Shown here piece by piece: positions 11,563 through 20,427 of a stretch of 23,971 nucleotides of DNA. Position 1 is the first letter of the stretch. Every line of letters starts with the position of its first letter. Where the stretch lies: the NCBI RefSeq assembly GCF_000003605.2, contig NW_003139825.1, positions 72,753 through 96,723 of the forward strand, given 5' to 3'. A program made the translations under genes and the position numbers. Source of the stretch: Saccoglossus kowalevskii (taxonomy: Eukaryota; Hemichordata; Enteropneusta; Harrimaniidae). Below the pieces are notes generated by a model. The model had not been told where the DNA came from. It made no database searches and saw only the letters and a program-made list of their open reading frames with translations.

Positions 11563-12658
11563 TTAGTAATGTAATGTAATGTAATGTAATGTAATGTAAT
11601 GTAATGTAATGTAATGTAAGGTCATACATCATTGACAAAAGCAATGCATATAATGCTGCTTCCACTATAATGTGACCCCTAATAGCCCTGTAAATGGCCT
11701 TGCCACTCAACATATGTCCAACATCATTCTCGGTATAAATTGTCTCCAATAGTTCCTTAAGACCAGATCCACTCTTCAAATGTTCAATGCAACCCAGAAA
11801 ACTCATTTGCACATGCATACGACCAAGTCTGAGAACAATATTCCTCACACTGCTACTTGTAGGCTCATTCTGTTGGATTTCCAGTGATTTCCACCACATA
11901 GGCTGGTCGAAGGTGAGCACTGGTGTTACATCATACTTCTTGGCTTGTTCACTGATGAAGCAGATAGTTGAGGAGATACATGATTCATCAGTTGATTTCA
12001 TAGCGATCATTGGCATGAACATTATAGATGAGACCTCAGGATGAGAACCTTGATGTACCATTTGCATAAAACCATTCCTAGATGATCTAGATGGATGTAA
12101 CAACCAAGAGATTTTCCACAGAAAATCCACATTCAATGTATCATCACCTGCTATCAAACTGGGTAACTGGGCATAATTTAATTTGGCCATGCCCTTTGAT
12201 AACTGCTTATAATATTTAATATTGACTTTTGCAACAGGAACTATATCCTCGGATGTGACATGAACTTTAGATATGTTGTTGTTCCACAATATCCCTGGTG
12301 TTATGGTCGTTATTATGCCCAAACCATGAAACGTGTTCAGCCCGTCAATAGTCCGGACATTATGGTCAACATTATCAGCTACATGTTGTATAAAATGTCC
12401 GGGTGTGAAACCAGGAATGTCAGTTCCTTGGTGCAAAGTGGCACTGCGTTCAAACTTCTGTACCTCCGCATATGATGAACAAAACCCATGACTATGGGGA
12501 GAATCGATGAGAAATCGTGAGACAAACTGTAGTGGCGTCACTACAACTCGTGGGCGAACTGACTGCCCTATGGATGCCACCTTAACATCAGTGTCTTTTC
12601 CAACAAACATATCTTTGAGTATAACTTTCAGGGTGTATGGAAGGTACTCAAGTGCATT
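11531..12658 (-). pseudogene. Best-preserved block (about 359 codons from its first ATG) of the decayed gene
   Basis: One uninterrupted frame from about 12658 to a stop at 11531. The first ATG, at 12610, is internal and probably not a true start. Motifs I associate from memory with the uncharacterised family include KVASIGQSVRPRVVV, HGFCSSYAEVQKFERSA, GTDIPGFTPGHFIQHVADN and VDHNVRTIDGLNTFHG. A short deletion is suspected after TPLQF, because the family normally has a His-rich stretch there. Towards the end, GHMLSGKAIYRAIRGH is followed by a helix-like, Leu- and Ala-rich segment. Then the frame enters the pentamer microsatellite, giving a repeated LHYIT run that is not original protein. I assign no catalytic function to this block. 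Confidence 0.8.
11567..11619. repeat. (TAATG)n microsatellite inside the decayed coding region
   Basis: About ten and a half copies of a 5-bp unit. It lies between two coding blocks of the same minus-strand gene that are in different frames: the 359-codon block above, and a block starting about 11562 that reads ESNIQEDIRASELTDIPEHG. Because five is not a multiple of three, expansion or contraction shifts the frame. The array itself is therefore a likely cause of at least one break. Confidence 0.97.
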
Positions 12659-12985
12659 GCATTTCTTCAGTGTTTGGGTATAAATGCATAGTTGTGGTGG
12701 AAGATTTTATATCATTTTTAATAAGTTGTGCAGCCGTTTTAATGAGCCGATTTTTTTCATTCTTTGCATGATAGTAGAAATCATGTAACATTGCTGATGC
12801 TGAGAAGTCTGGCTTGTACCTGTTGCACCCACTCATCTTCGTGGATTTTGAGTTTTGTTGTTGCAATGTTTGCAATTCAGGGACACGCGAATCTAAATTT
12901 ATCATAAGTATAAACAAGACGCGTTTAGTACGCACAAAAGCCTTCAAATCCTGGTAAAAGTTGTCAGTGTTTGCATTCAGAAAGT
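12648..12985 (-). pseudogene. N-terminal block of the decayed gene
   Basis: The readable frame starts just after a pyrimidine-rich tract ending in CAG at 12986, which looks like a 3' splice site, and continues to a TGA at 12648. The protein is charged and contains the segment YKPDFSASAMLHDFYYHAKN. At its end the coding sequence slips into another frame: ALEYLPYTLKVILKDMFVGKD begins around 12658 and leads straight into the next block. The frame change is small (a one- or two-base indel), so this and the following block were once one exon. I do not recognise a named domain. Confidence 0.65.
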
Positions 12986-13792
12986 CTGCAAGGGTTCAAG
13001 CAAAACAATTGCGACATAATTATGTGCTACTTAAGGTTCGTCTGGTTGCCATATATGGAAATCACGTGATGATAATTAAAAGTCACATTGACTTTACAAA
13101 CTGAGCAATTTATTATGATTGACAGTCATGCAAGAACTTCCAAATGAGTTGTTTTAACTATATTAAAATATGATTACTCTAAACAGAGCAATTAATACAG
13201 AAAGGAAACAGAGAAGTAATCATAGTGTTTATACATGTCTTACCAAAACAATCTTCTTTGTGTAACAGGATTCAGCTATATTTTGGGAATATCAGGGTGT
13301 TTAAATACCCCTGGAAATTACAAACGAGTCATTAAAAGTTCAAACAGTGCTTAGTCTCCTAGATGCTGGTGTTAGAAATAAAGGGAAGATATTTTGTTAT
13401 ACCGATAGATATCTGGTAAAACAAAAGATTGGTTGACTACTTGACAGGATTAAAATAATTTTAAAGAAATGCTGACATCAGCAAATGTCTGTTCTATAAC
13501 TAGGCGGATAACCCTACCCCTTACTTCTACCCGTGTAAAAAGGAATTGCCCAAGTTATCATCAGTTCTTGCGGTTTGTTTTGGTAAATCTACAAAAAAAT
13601 TCCCTATCTTTTGATACCAAACTTGTTATTGTACTATTTACTTCCCGGTTCGGCCTGTTTCAGGGCTAAATCCACTGGACTATTGAGCGTTTTAGGATAG
13701 TGGGAATAGAAGCAAATAGATGAAAATGCCAGTTACGTCACTCATGAAGATTGATGATTTGATTTGATAAATGTTTGAAGAGATGTGAGTCA
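12986..13792. other. Region upstream of the decayed gene, possible intron and remnant exon
   Basis: On the minus strand, HKEDCF can be read just before a TTG|GTAAGA string at 13244/13243. A pyrimidine-rich acceptor ends at 12986. Joining the two keeps the downstream frame open (DCF|DFLNANTDN), a phase-1 junction. However, a TGA lies only five codons upstream of HKEDCF, so the remnant exon is at best a scrap. The rest, 13260-13792, holds only a 66-codon plus-strand frame (13469-13669) with no motif. Confidence 0.3.
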
Positions 13793-14398
13793 GTTACAAT
13801 GGAAATGGCAAATTTAGATATAATTGTTTTTCATATTTTTTCAGAACGGGTGCTCTCGACACGGACCGATGGATACAATTTTGCTAGAGTTGCGGTTGCC
13901 ATGAAAACAGCAACTTCGGGAATGACTTATGAATGATTCACGAGAAGGTTTCCAGGAGGAGTCTCTCTTGATCGGGTAATCAATCCGATTTTTGTAGAAA
14001 TTCAGATGTGGTTGCCATGTAAACAACAGCATTTCGGGAATTAGTTGAATTCATTGATTGTTAGGAGGGGTAAATATCGATTATGTTTTGCAAGAGTATG
14101 AATCTAGTTACCATGGGAATAACCATTTGGGAATGATCAAGCGTTTATACCTCAACAAGTTATAGATGATGAATTCTCTGACATTATCAGAATGAAAACC
14201 AAAAGGTCTGTAAGGGGTTGGTTGATATCTGGATCTCGTTACCATGGAAACATTTTTTGTCAATGACACATTGTTGCCAAATAACTAAAAACGATAATGA
14301 CAACAATTAATGGAGTTTTAAGTTGGGGGTTGTTGTTCAAACATGAACCATAAGTCATTATATTTTAGAAGAGATCTGGATTCAGTTACTATAGAGAT
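13793..14398 (+). repeat. Ladder of diverged ~115-bp repeats carrying X-box-like motifs
   Basis: Six copies of a GTTRCCATGGNAAC-like string lie in the same orientation, at 13793, 13895, 14011, 14107, 14238 and 14385, spaced 96-147 bp apart. The closest to consensus is GTTACCATGGAAAC at 14238-14251. The flanks are also related: GAGATCTGGATTCAG-like sequence precedes several copies, and TTCGGGAATGA- or TTTGGGAATGA-like sequence follows three. The ladder is thus an old tandem repeat, not just scattered sites. The core resembles the palindromic X-box bound by RFX transcription factors (established for that motif). Whether it binds anything here is unknown. Confidence 0.65.
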
Positions 14399-15298
14399 AT
14401 TTTTTTAAAAGGATTCTTCACCAATGCCAGACAGTTCCGTCCTCTGATTTCTTGAGTATTCAAGATTTAATTTGATTTTATTAAAGAAAGAAATTAGAAG
14501 CTTATTATGTGATTATGATACTGATATAATAGGATGGAGGTATTAATGAGGATATATCTATGGTGGAGTTTTGCGCTCTCCGAGTGCCTTCTTATTTCAA
14601 AAAATGTAATAATTAAATATTTCATAAGTATGTTGAATGTGAAACAGAAGAATGTTACTCTTGGCAAAACAAGCCCAGTCTTTTTCATCTTTCTAAATAT
14701 TTATAAATTTCAATAGCAGTTGAATCAATCCAGCCTAATAACGAGCGCACCGACGTCACTTGAAAACACTATTCCATTGTTCAATAAAAAACCTTTCGTT
14801 TCAGTTTGAATTTATAAATATATAAATATGAAAACATTATGAAAGTTACGAGTTATGGATTTTATTTTGTCTCAAGGGTATAAATATACAATGAACTAAT
14901 AATTATATATAGTTAGCAGTACCTGTTTTCCATATATGCAATAATTACTGGTGCCCTTGGCTTTGAATGTACACTGTAAATAAATGATTAGGTGACATTT
15001 CGGATATCTTTTAATGAAGTACATTATTGGTAAATTGATATTTGTGTATAATAAGTCTTTATTGAAGATTCGAATAAGTACCATACAAAATAAAATGTTT
15101 GAATTATCGTGAAATCTTCTTTGGTCAATATTCTGATGTTTGGTAAAAACTGTTAAGTATCTGAAGTATCTAGTATGTCGAACTTGACTGTATAATTTAT
15201 TATTTTGTTTTTAAATACATGGAAATTTAGTCATCATACCATTGCGAGCTGTCAACTTCTACCTCTGTGTTATATACGAATATATAAACAAGGGAGAC
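14399..15298. other. AT-rich non-coding stretch
   Basis: Overlapping short frames on both strands (14494-14716, 14896-15084) are AT-rich and show no motif. TATAAATATATAAATA-like sequence occurs near 14810-14828. I see no gene. Confidence 0.45.
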
Positions 15299-15372
15299 GA
15301 TATTCAAACTCGCAACTCGCCAAATGTTCTCCGCCACTTTGAACAGACGCGCCCCCGTTAGGCCACATCGCA
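15299..15372 (-). mobile_element. tRNA-derived SINE head (diverged)
   Basis: Minus-strand sequence has GATGTGGCCTAACGGGGGCG (A box TGGCCTAACGGG at 15365-15354). About 54 bases after its start comes GCGAGTTTGAATATCGTC (B box at about 15311-15299), a mutated form of GCGGGTTCGAATCCCGTC. The spacing fits a tRNA-like unit with a long variable region. The acceptor arms do not pair, so this is not a working tRNA; a RNA polymerase III-type SINE head is the better reading. Sequence beyond 15299 (CTCCCTTGTTTATATATTCG) may be its body. No tail or target duplication was identified. Confidence 0.5.
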
Positions 15373-16039
15373 ATGTCCCAAAAAGCAGCTTAAAATAGCA
15401 TGTACAGTGAATGCGCACTTAAAATGAAATCTACAATCACAATTCGAATCTTTGACGTCACAAACAACACGCAGTATATAATCCTGCACATAATACCTAG
15501 TATAATCATGGTCAGAAAGACCTACCCAGAATTAGTAGGTATAGCTAAGGATTCTATGAAGTACAAAATTTCGCCAGAATATTTTTCTTCACATCTTTAA
15601 ATGGTTCTACACCTAATTGTTTCATGTTTTGGGAAACGACAGCATTACATATCAATGTTCAAATATGCATTTCTTACAATAGAAAGTGATCGTCAAACAA
15701 TATATTGATAACCCGCTCACATACAAAATGGCTACCGTTGTTCGTCAAAGCGCGGGAACAAATGACTTGCATATGTATGTTGTCAGGTGCTGTCACTTTG
15801 CCTGGCTCAGCCGTGCTCAATTACGCCAACAAGCAATATGACCGCTGGGTTGTTAGTTTTTCACTATTATTTAAATCATTGCCATTCCGCCGCCTTTTAT
15901 CAGATGAAACAAGTAAAGTTCAAATGTGAGGACAGACGATCAAGGGCGTATAATTGTAATGAAATCGGAAAAATGTACATCTGAAACAAAGTGATTTATT
16001 TTTCGACTGACAAACATGACCATATCCATGAGCACAAGA
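15373..16039. other. Non-coding stretch with one CRE palindrome
   Basis: No gene recognised. Short plus-strand frames at 15400-15600 and 15705-15984 have no motif. A perfect TGACGTCA lies at 15453-15460. Confidence 0.4.
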
Positions 16040-16133
16040 ATTCATCTGACGGAAATTGTCGAATCTATGGTTAGGAGATTCATCTGACGGCAATTGTCGA
16101 ATGTACAAGCACAATATTCGTCCGGCGGAAATT
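16040..16133. repeat. 38-bp direct repeat, three copies
   Basis: ATTCATCTGACGGAAATTGTC at 16040 recurs at 16078 (ATTCATCTGACGGCAATTG) and, more diverged, at 16116 (ATTCGTCCGGCGGAAATT), giving an exact 38-bp period. A further isolated ATCTGACGGATAG lies near 16203. Each copy holds CGGAAATTGTCGAAT-like, partly palindromic sequence. The function is unknown. Confidence 0.7.
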
Positions 16134-17294
16134 AATTATTAGCATGTGAAATCATATGCAAATGAATTGTCATGTCTTCTTGTTTATTAACTAATATGTC
16201 GTATCTGACGGATAGAATCTACTGGTTACACTGTGTTTGAGAATTTTATAATACGCCAGAAAAAAATACAAAAACAAACAAACAAACATTATAAATACTG
16301 TCCTGTCTATCAAACAAAATAAATATATATGCAAAATTTATGAGTAGAAAACGTATTACATATTCCAGATTCTTGTTATACGTATATTTTATAAAAAAAA
16401 CGAGAATAGTCAAAACCGCTAATATGCTTATCCAAATGAAAAGACGTATGAATAATTGTTGAATATAGAAGGGAATCGCGGAACACGGATTCAACGTAAT
16501 TAGGTAGTTGATTGTGGCACTACTCGGCGAGTCCGAATAGATTATTATGAATTTCCACTGACGAGAAATATAATCCATTCCCATCTTCGGTTGATTTCAA
16601 TTGAATGTATTTTTCCCAAACAAATTAATTCGATTAATGTGAAAATAAAAAAAAAACATTTCCATGGAAACATTTAAGATGCAATTGTATATTTACAGCA
16701 AAGATTATCCTAAGACACAACACAAAGGATTCCTCAAAAGGGGCATATTTCTATCTCATTGTCAAGGGAAAATCAACAACGAAGTTTAACTTAAGAAGGC
16801 ATATATACATTGCTAGACAAAATCCGAAATATATTTGATATTTTAGGGTAGACAATAGTCAATTTTATCATAATAAGATAACAAATACATTAAAACTCAT
16901 TAATAATTATACAATGCCTTTTGTAAGAAATGGGCGAGACTGATATTAAATATTCTATATGTTTATGTACTCTTACTTTCCGATATATCATTGGCAATAC
17001 CAGTAACGCCACTGCCTCGACAGCTGCCCAGTTAAGGAATATGGCGGGTATGTAATTTTTAATGTATCGACTAGTCACATTATGTTTATTATATTAAATA
17101 ATGTACATCGAAATATTGTTTAGCGTAGCTTAACCCTATGGTTAAAGGTTTGACATTTTCCCGAGCAAGCATTACGTGATGCATACATATTGAATTCTTA
17201 AATGTTACTAAATAAACAAGATTCAATTAAGGAGAAAGTGTCGCTCTCGCGAGAATGACATATTCCTGTAACGCACGATAACTGTCTGAACTGA

Positions 17295-17296
<2 letters not shown>
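16134..17296. other. AT-rich stretch with an (AAAC)n patch and hydrophobic chance frames
   Basis: An AAAC-type simple repeat spans about 16270-16288. A 112-codon minus-strand frame (16246-16584) is very hydrophobic and rich in Ile and Phe, as expected from AT-rich DNA; I do not recognise it. A perfect 12-bp palindrome, TTTCCATGGAAA, lies at 16659-16670. A weak exon candidate at 16977-17078 is listed separately. Confidence 0.4.
16977..17078 (-). other. Weak candidate exon encoding a membrane-like segment
   Basis: The minus strand reads AIFLNWAAVEAVALLVLPMIY followed by a GGAAA|GTAAGA donor-like junction at 16977/16976. The patch is clearly less AT-rich than its surroundings, and the peptide resembles a transmembrane helix. 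I found no convincing acceptor site and cannot name a family. It could be a relic exon or chance. Confidence 0.15.

Positions 17297-17328
<32 letters not shown>
17297..17328. repeat. (AT)n microsatellite, 16 copies
   Basis: Uninterrupted AT dinucleotide run of 32 bp. Confidence 0.97.
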
Positions 17329-17330
<2 letters not shown>

Positions 17331-18457
17331 AACTGAATCTGGTAGTGTTCATTAAATGCCACCATATTTTTAAGAAGGGAACCTACGATACTGTGAATGT
17401 CAGTTTAAGGATCGAAAAAATACATGTTCAAGATTATTCAGCGGAATAGTTATGTTTTCAATATATAATTACGGGTTGACATGTATACATGTACTACGTC
17501 TACGTGCACGCACGTGAAAACAGCAGATAATAATGCGACTTACCAGAAACACAAATAATTGTTCGACGCGATTTTTCCATATACCAAGGTGGCTTCAAGA
17601 CTCAACGACTGGCTGGCTGGCTGTATAAACAACTAACTGTCTCTGAATCACCGATAGAAGCCGTGGCGTGACACGTTGACATTACGTGGGCGTCGTATGT
17701 ATTCGATGTGTTTTTGTTTTCCAAAAAAAGCAATCCCTTTCACAGTAAACGTTTGCGTAGTTTAACACTGCCGAATTGTTAAAAACATGTCATCCCACGT
17801 TGTAGCACTGTGTCACAACAAAACACAACACAATTGGTTGAAAACAGTTCCTTATTGTGATAGCAGAGCATAAATTATGCTTATGCGCATATAATGTAAC
17901 AGAGGGTTTGTTGCTTTATTTATTTTGGTAAAAAATACGATAATACATATCGACAGAAAACATATTTTGTGGATGACGTAACGTGAACCCAACTATATAT
18001 GCCTATGCGTAATAAGCTGGCTAATTTGTTAATATTAAAAACATTTCGATTATATAATTACAAAACTGTTGAAGTGTTTTTTTTCAATTACTTCCCACCC
18101 CCACATATAAATAGAATCATCGTCTTTACCAGTTGACCATATTGTCATTAATGGGTCGTCAACCTTTTCTGTATAATGCATTCTGGGATAGGAATAGTTT
18201 CTACCTTATACGAACGAAAATTACGATGCCACCAAATTTCGCCAATTGGCTTTTTCCCCAGTATTCCAGTATCCTGATTGTAATAGAACGATACAGTTTG
18301 AATTCAATAAATCTGGTAATGTCAGGTAACGCTCCTCTCTAATGATTAGACTAGACACACAGCCAAGGCAATAATAGTCAGTACGCCCCGTACATGTAAA
18401 TGCAGTTGTTTCGAATCATTTAAGGCATAATCTATAGAAGAGTCAATAGGCACAATG
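17329..18457. other. Non-coding stretch with clustered palindromes
   Basis: Contains a perfect 14-bp palindrome ACATGTATACATGT (17479-17492), then TACGTGCACGCACGTG (about 17501-17516) with overlapping CGTG/CACG elements, and a short GGCT repeat at about 17610-17622. A 69-codon frame at 18133-18342 has no motif. No gene is recognised. Confidence 0.4.
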
Positions 18458-18481
18458 ATATATATATATATATATATATAT
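18458..18481. repeat. (AT)n microsatellite, 12 copies
   Basis: Uninterrupted AT dinucleotide run of 24 bp. Confidence 0.95.
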
Positions 18482-20427
18482 CTTACATTACATTTTTTTA
18501 TATATTAATGATAGGATTTTGGGATTCACAATCACATTTGGGAGTTACATAATGTCACATATTCACAACACTCAAATATAAATAGAGATTCTCGATGGTT
18601 TATCATCGGGCATATTTATTATTGTGAATAAAAAGGGTCCACTGGTACATCGGGTTGATTTAAAAAAAAACTCGCCATTAACAACACTTCAACCTTTGGT
18701 AACAGTGGGAAATGCGCTCTTAGGTTAACTAAAACATCCACTCATGGATGAGAGATCGATGAATCGTTATTACTGCCAGATGGTTTGGCATTGATTCACA
18801 TAATTAAACAGGGCTTGGCAATTCACAGTAAAATTTAAGTATTCAGGTTTACCAAATTTGACACGTGCCTCTGCAAAATGCGATATGTTTTAGGACAGAT
18901 TGAAGAATACGCACGGTTGTCTAATCACACGATAATCTCTACAACGAGGCATGCCAGTCGAGTTATGTTATTAGGCTTCAATATAGCGCCAACGCGTAGG
19001 TCACCACGTACATAATTAAGTTCATGAATCGATCTATTGTAAGTGTATTCAGTGAGATTCTGAAAGTGTTAAATTTCCAGTATAACACTCGATATCATGT
19101 ATATCATGATAGTGTTTTGTCTTCGGCGTATTTAGCCTTGTTTATAAAATGAAGCAATTACTATGACCAGTTTGTTGCACTGTGAGAGATGATTTTATCT
19201 CTTTTTTTTACTTACATGTTTGACATCTTTCAGGTTTATTTATTTATTACTAAGACCGACAACGAGCCAAATAGACTTTAAACGTGAAGAGAATATTTAC
19301 TGACATGCGCATTAGGGCAAAGAAAACACAAGGGGGCGACAGTTGTTATGATCCCCACAAACCAGACACCACGTGTTTTCGTTTTCCGCAGTATAATATT
19401 GAATGCATTCTGCCCAATGTAAACAAACCTTTAACCACGATACCGCGCTCAGCCGTAACTATAGGTTGCCATGCGATGGTCGCCAAATTATGGAAAATTA
19501 AGCAAACGTATAACGCCAGGCTTAAACGTCGAATTAGAAAAAAAATAATCACTGTTTTTTAAACTAAATATATTCATCTACCCCCACACGGTATTTTTTG
19601 GAAAACGTCTACTCGTTCGAGACAAATTCTTAAAATACAGATTGTTTCGTTGATCACTTTAGACAGTTGAAAATTGGTTATGTTGAGTAGACTTTGAGAA
19701 TATACACATTACTTCATAATTGCCCTTCCAATTTAAACCACACTAAGACTTACGTGCTGTCTTGTTTGATAAGTACATGTTTTCATCTAGCTGAATGTAT
19801 TCGGTTTATAATTACAAACTTCAATTATGTTCCGTAAATACAGTGTGTGCATTATTTCATCTGCACTTTAGGCGGATAAATTTAGGCATTCTCATGCTAT
19901 AGCCATTCACAGAATAATATAAAAATAGTCGACTAAGTGGGTCTAGATATTCCGCTCTAATTTACCGTACTGATTCTGTTCGACGGATGTAAAGTGGGTC
20001 TTGTCTAAGGTTAGTCTCGTCATGGATATCAAGTTCTTGGAAATCAACATCATGGCAATATTTCAATTCGCCAATGTCCCGCATGTGTCTGTGTTTCAGA
20101 AAGTCGTATAACGATAAAGAGGTTATGATGTATTTAACAGATAGATCACACGTGCATTTAATTTGTAACCTGATGGTTCTCGAATCCAATAAATTGCATC
20201 GGTGATGAGATATCCGTGTATCTAAAAGCACTTACCACGGACTTGAATAAGTGTTCGAAAAAAGCACAAATCTTTTTTTTCAGTAATAGACCATTTCAGT
20301 AACATGTATGACTGGGAACAATTACAAATCCATTTCACTTTACTCATGAAGGTATTCGGTAACATAATGTTACTGATATACTACTGCTACTGTATACTAC
20401 TATACACCTCGCAACTATGCAAATGCA
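18482..20427. other. Single-copy stretch with two unrecognised frames
   Basis: A 92-codon plus-strand frame (19284-19562) ends in a basic tail, and an 89-codon minus-strand frame (19962-20231) is described separately; neither is recognised. A short palindromic patch with TATCATGATA lies near 19100. The rest is AT-rich. Confidence 0.4.
19962..20231 (-). other. Unrecognised 89-codon frame, weak exon candidate
   Basis: The minus-strand frame has a mixed, charged composition (for example YDFLKHRHMRDIGELKYC and DFQELDIHDETNLRQ), more protein-like than its neighbours. It is preceded by GGTAAGTGCTTTTAG (about 20235-20221) and followed, just before its stop, by ACGGTAAAT, which resembles a donor. 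These splice-like strings are short and common, and I recognise no domain. Treat it as a frame to test, not as a gene. Confidence 0.18.

Larger units (their letters stand above)
9294..12985 (-). pseudogene. Decayed PIN/FEN1-like nuclease plus CXC-domain gene, probably transposon-related
   Basis: Seen: minus-strand protein-like sequence runs from about 12985 down to a TAA at 9294, equivalent to roughly 1,200 residues, but it must be followed through all three frames. In-frame stops lie at 11320-11322, 11272-11274, 11200-11202, 11061-11063, 10336-10338 and 10222-10224, several where a Trp, Tyr or Arg would be expected. Frame changes fall near 12650, in the pentamer repeat at 11567-11619, and near 11130, 11020, 10840, 10755, 10540, 9900 and 9740. 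Known from memory: an abundant uncharacterised invertebrate protein family has the same block order, with a C-terminal CXC domain. Inferred: a dead copy of a multi-copy, probably mobile gene. The gene's true N-terminus may lie upstream: a GTAAGA donor at 13243 and an acceptor TTGCAG ending at 12986 would fit a 258-base intron. No terminal repeats were found. Confidence 0.85.

Noticed and set aside
9322-12475. Plus-strand frames at 9322-9540, 9771-10034, 10310-10498, 11346-11534, 11787-12044 and 12260-12475
   Set aside because: They are antisense shadows of the decayed minus-strand gene, which carries the recognisable motifs.
9240-13000. Terminal inverted repeats or target duplications bounding the decayed element
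   Set aside because: I compared the sequence on either side by eye and saw no convincing match, so no boundaries are claimed.
16246-16584. 112-codon hydrophobic minus-strand frame as a membrane protein
   Set aside because: Composition is what AT-rich DNA gives by chance (Ile, Phe and Tyr excess). It has no family motif, and it overlaps an AAAC simple repeat.
19284-19562. 92-codon plus-strand frame with a basic C-terminus as a gene
   Set aside because: No recognisable domain; a similarly long frame is open on the opposite strand, and no splice or promoter signal stands out.
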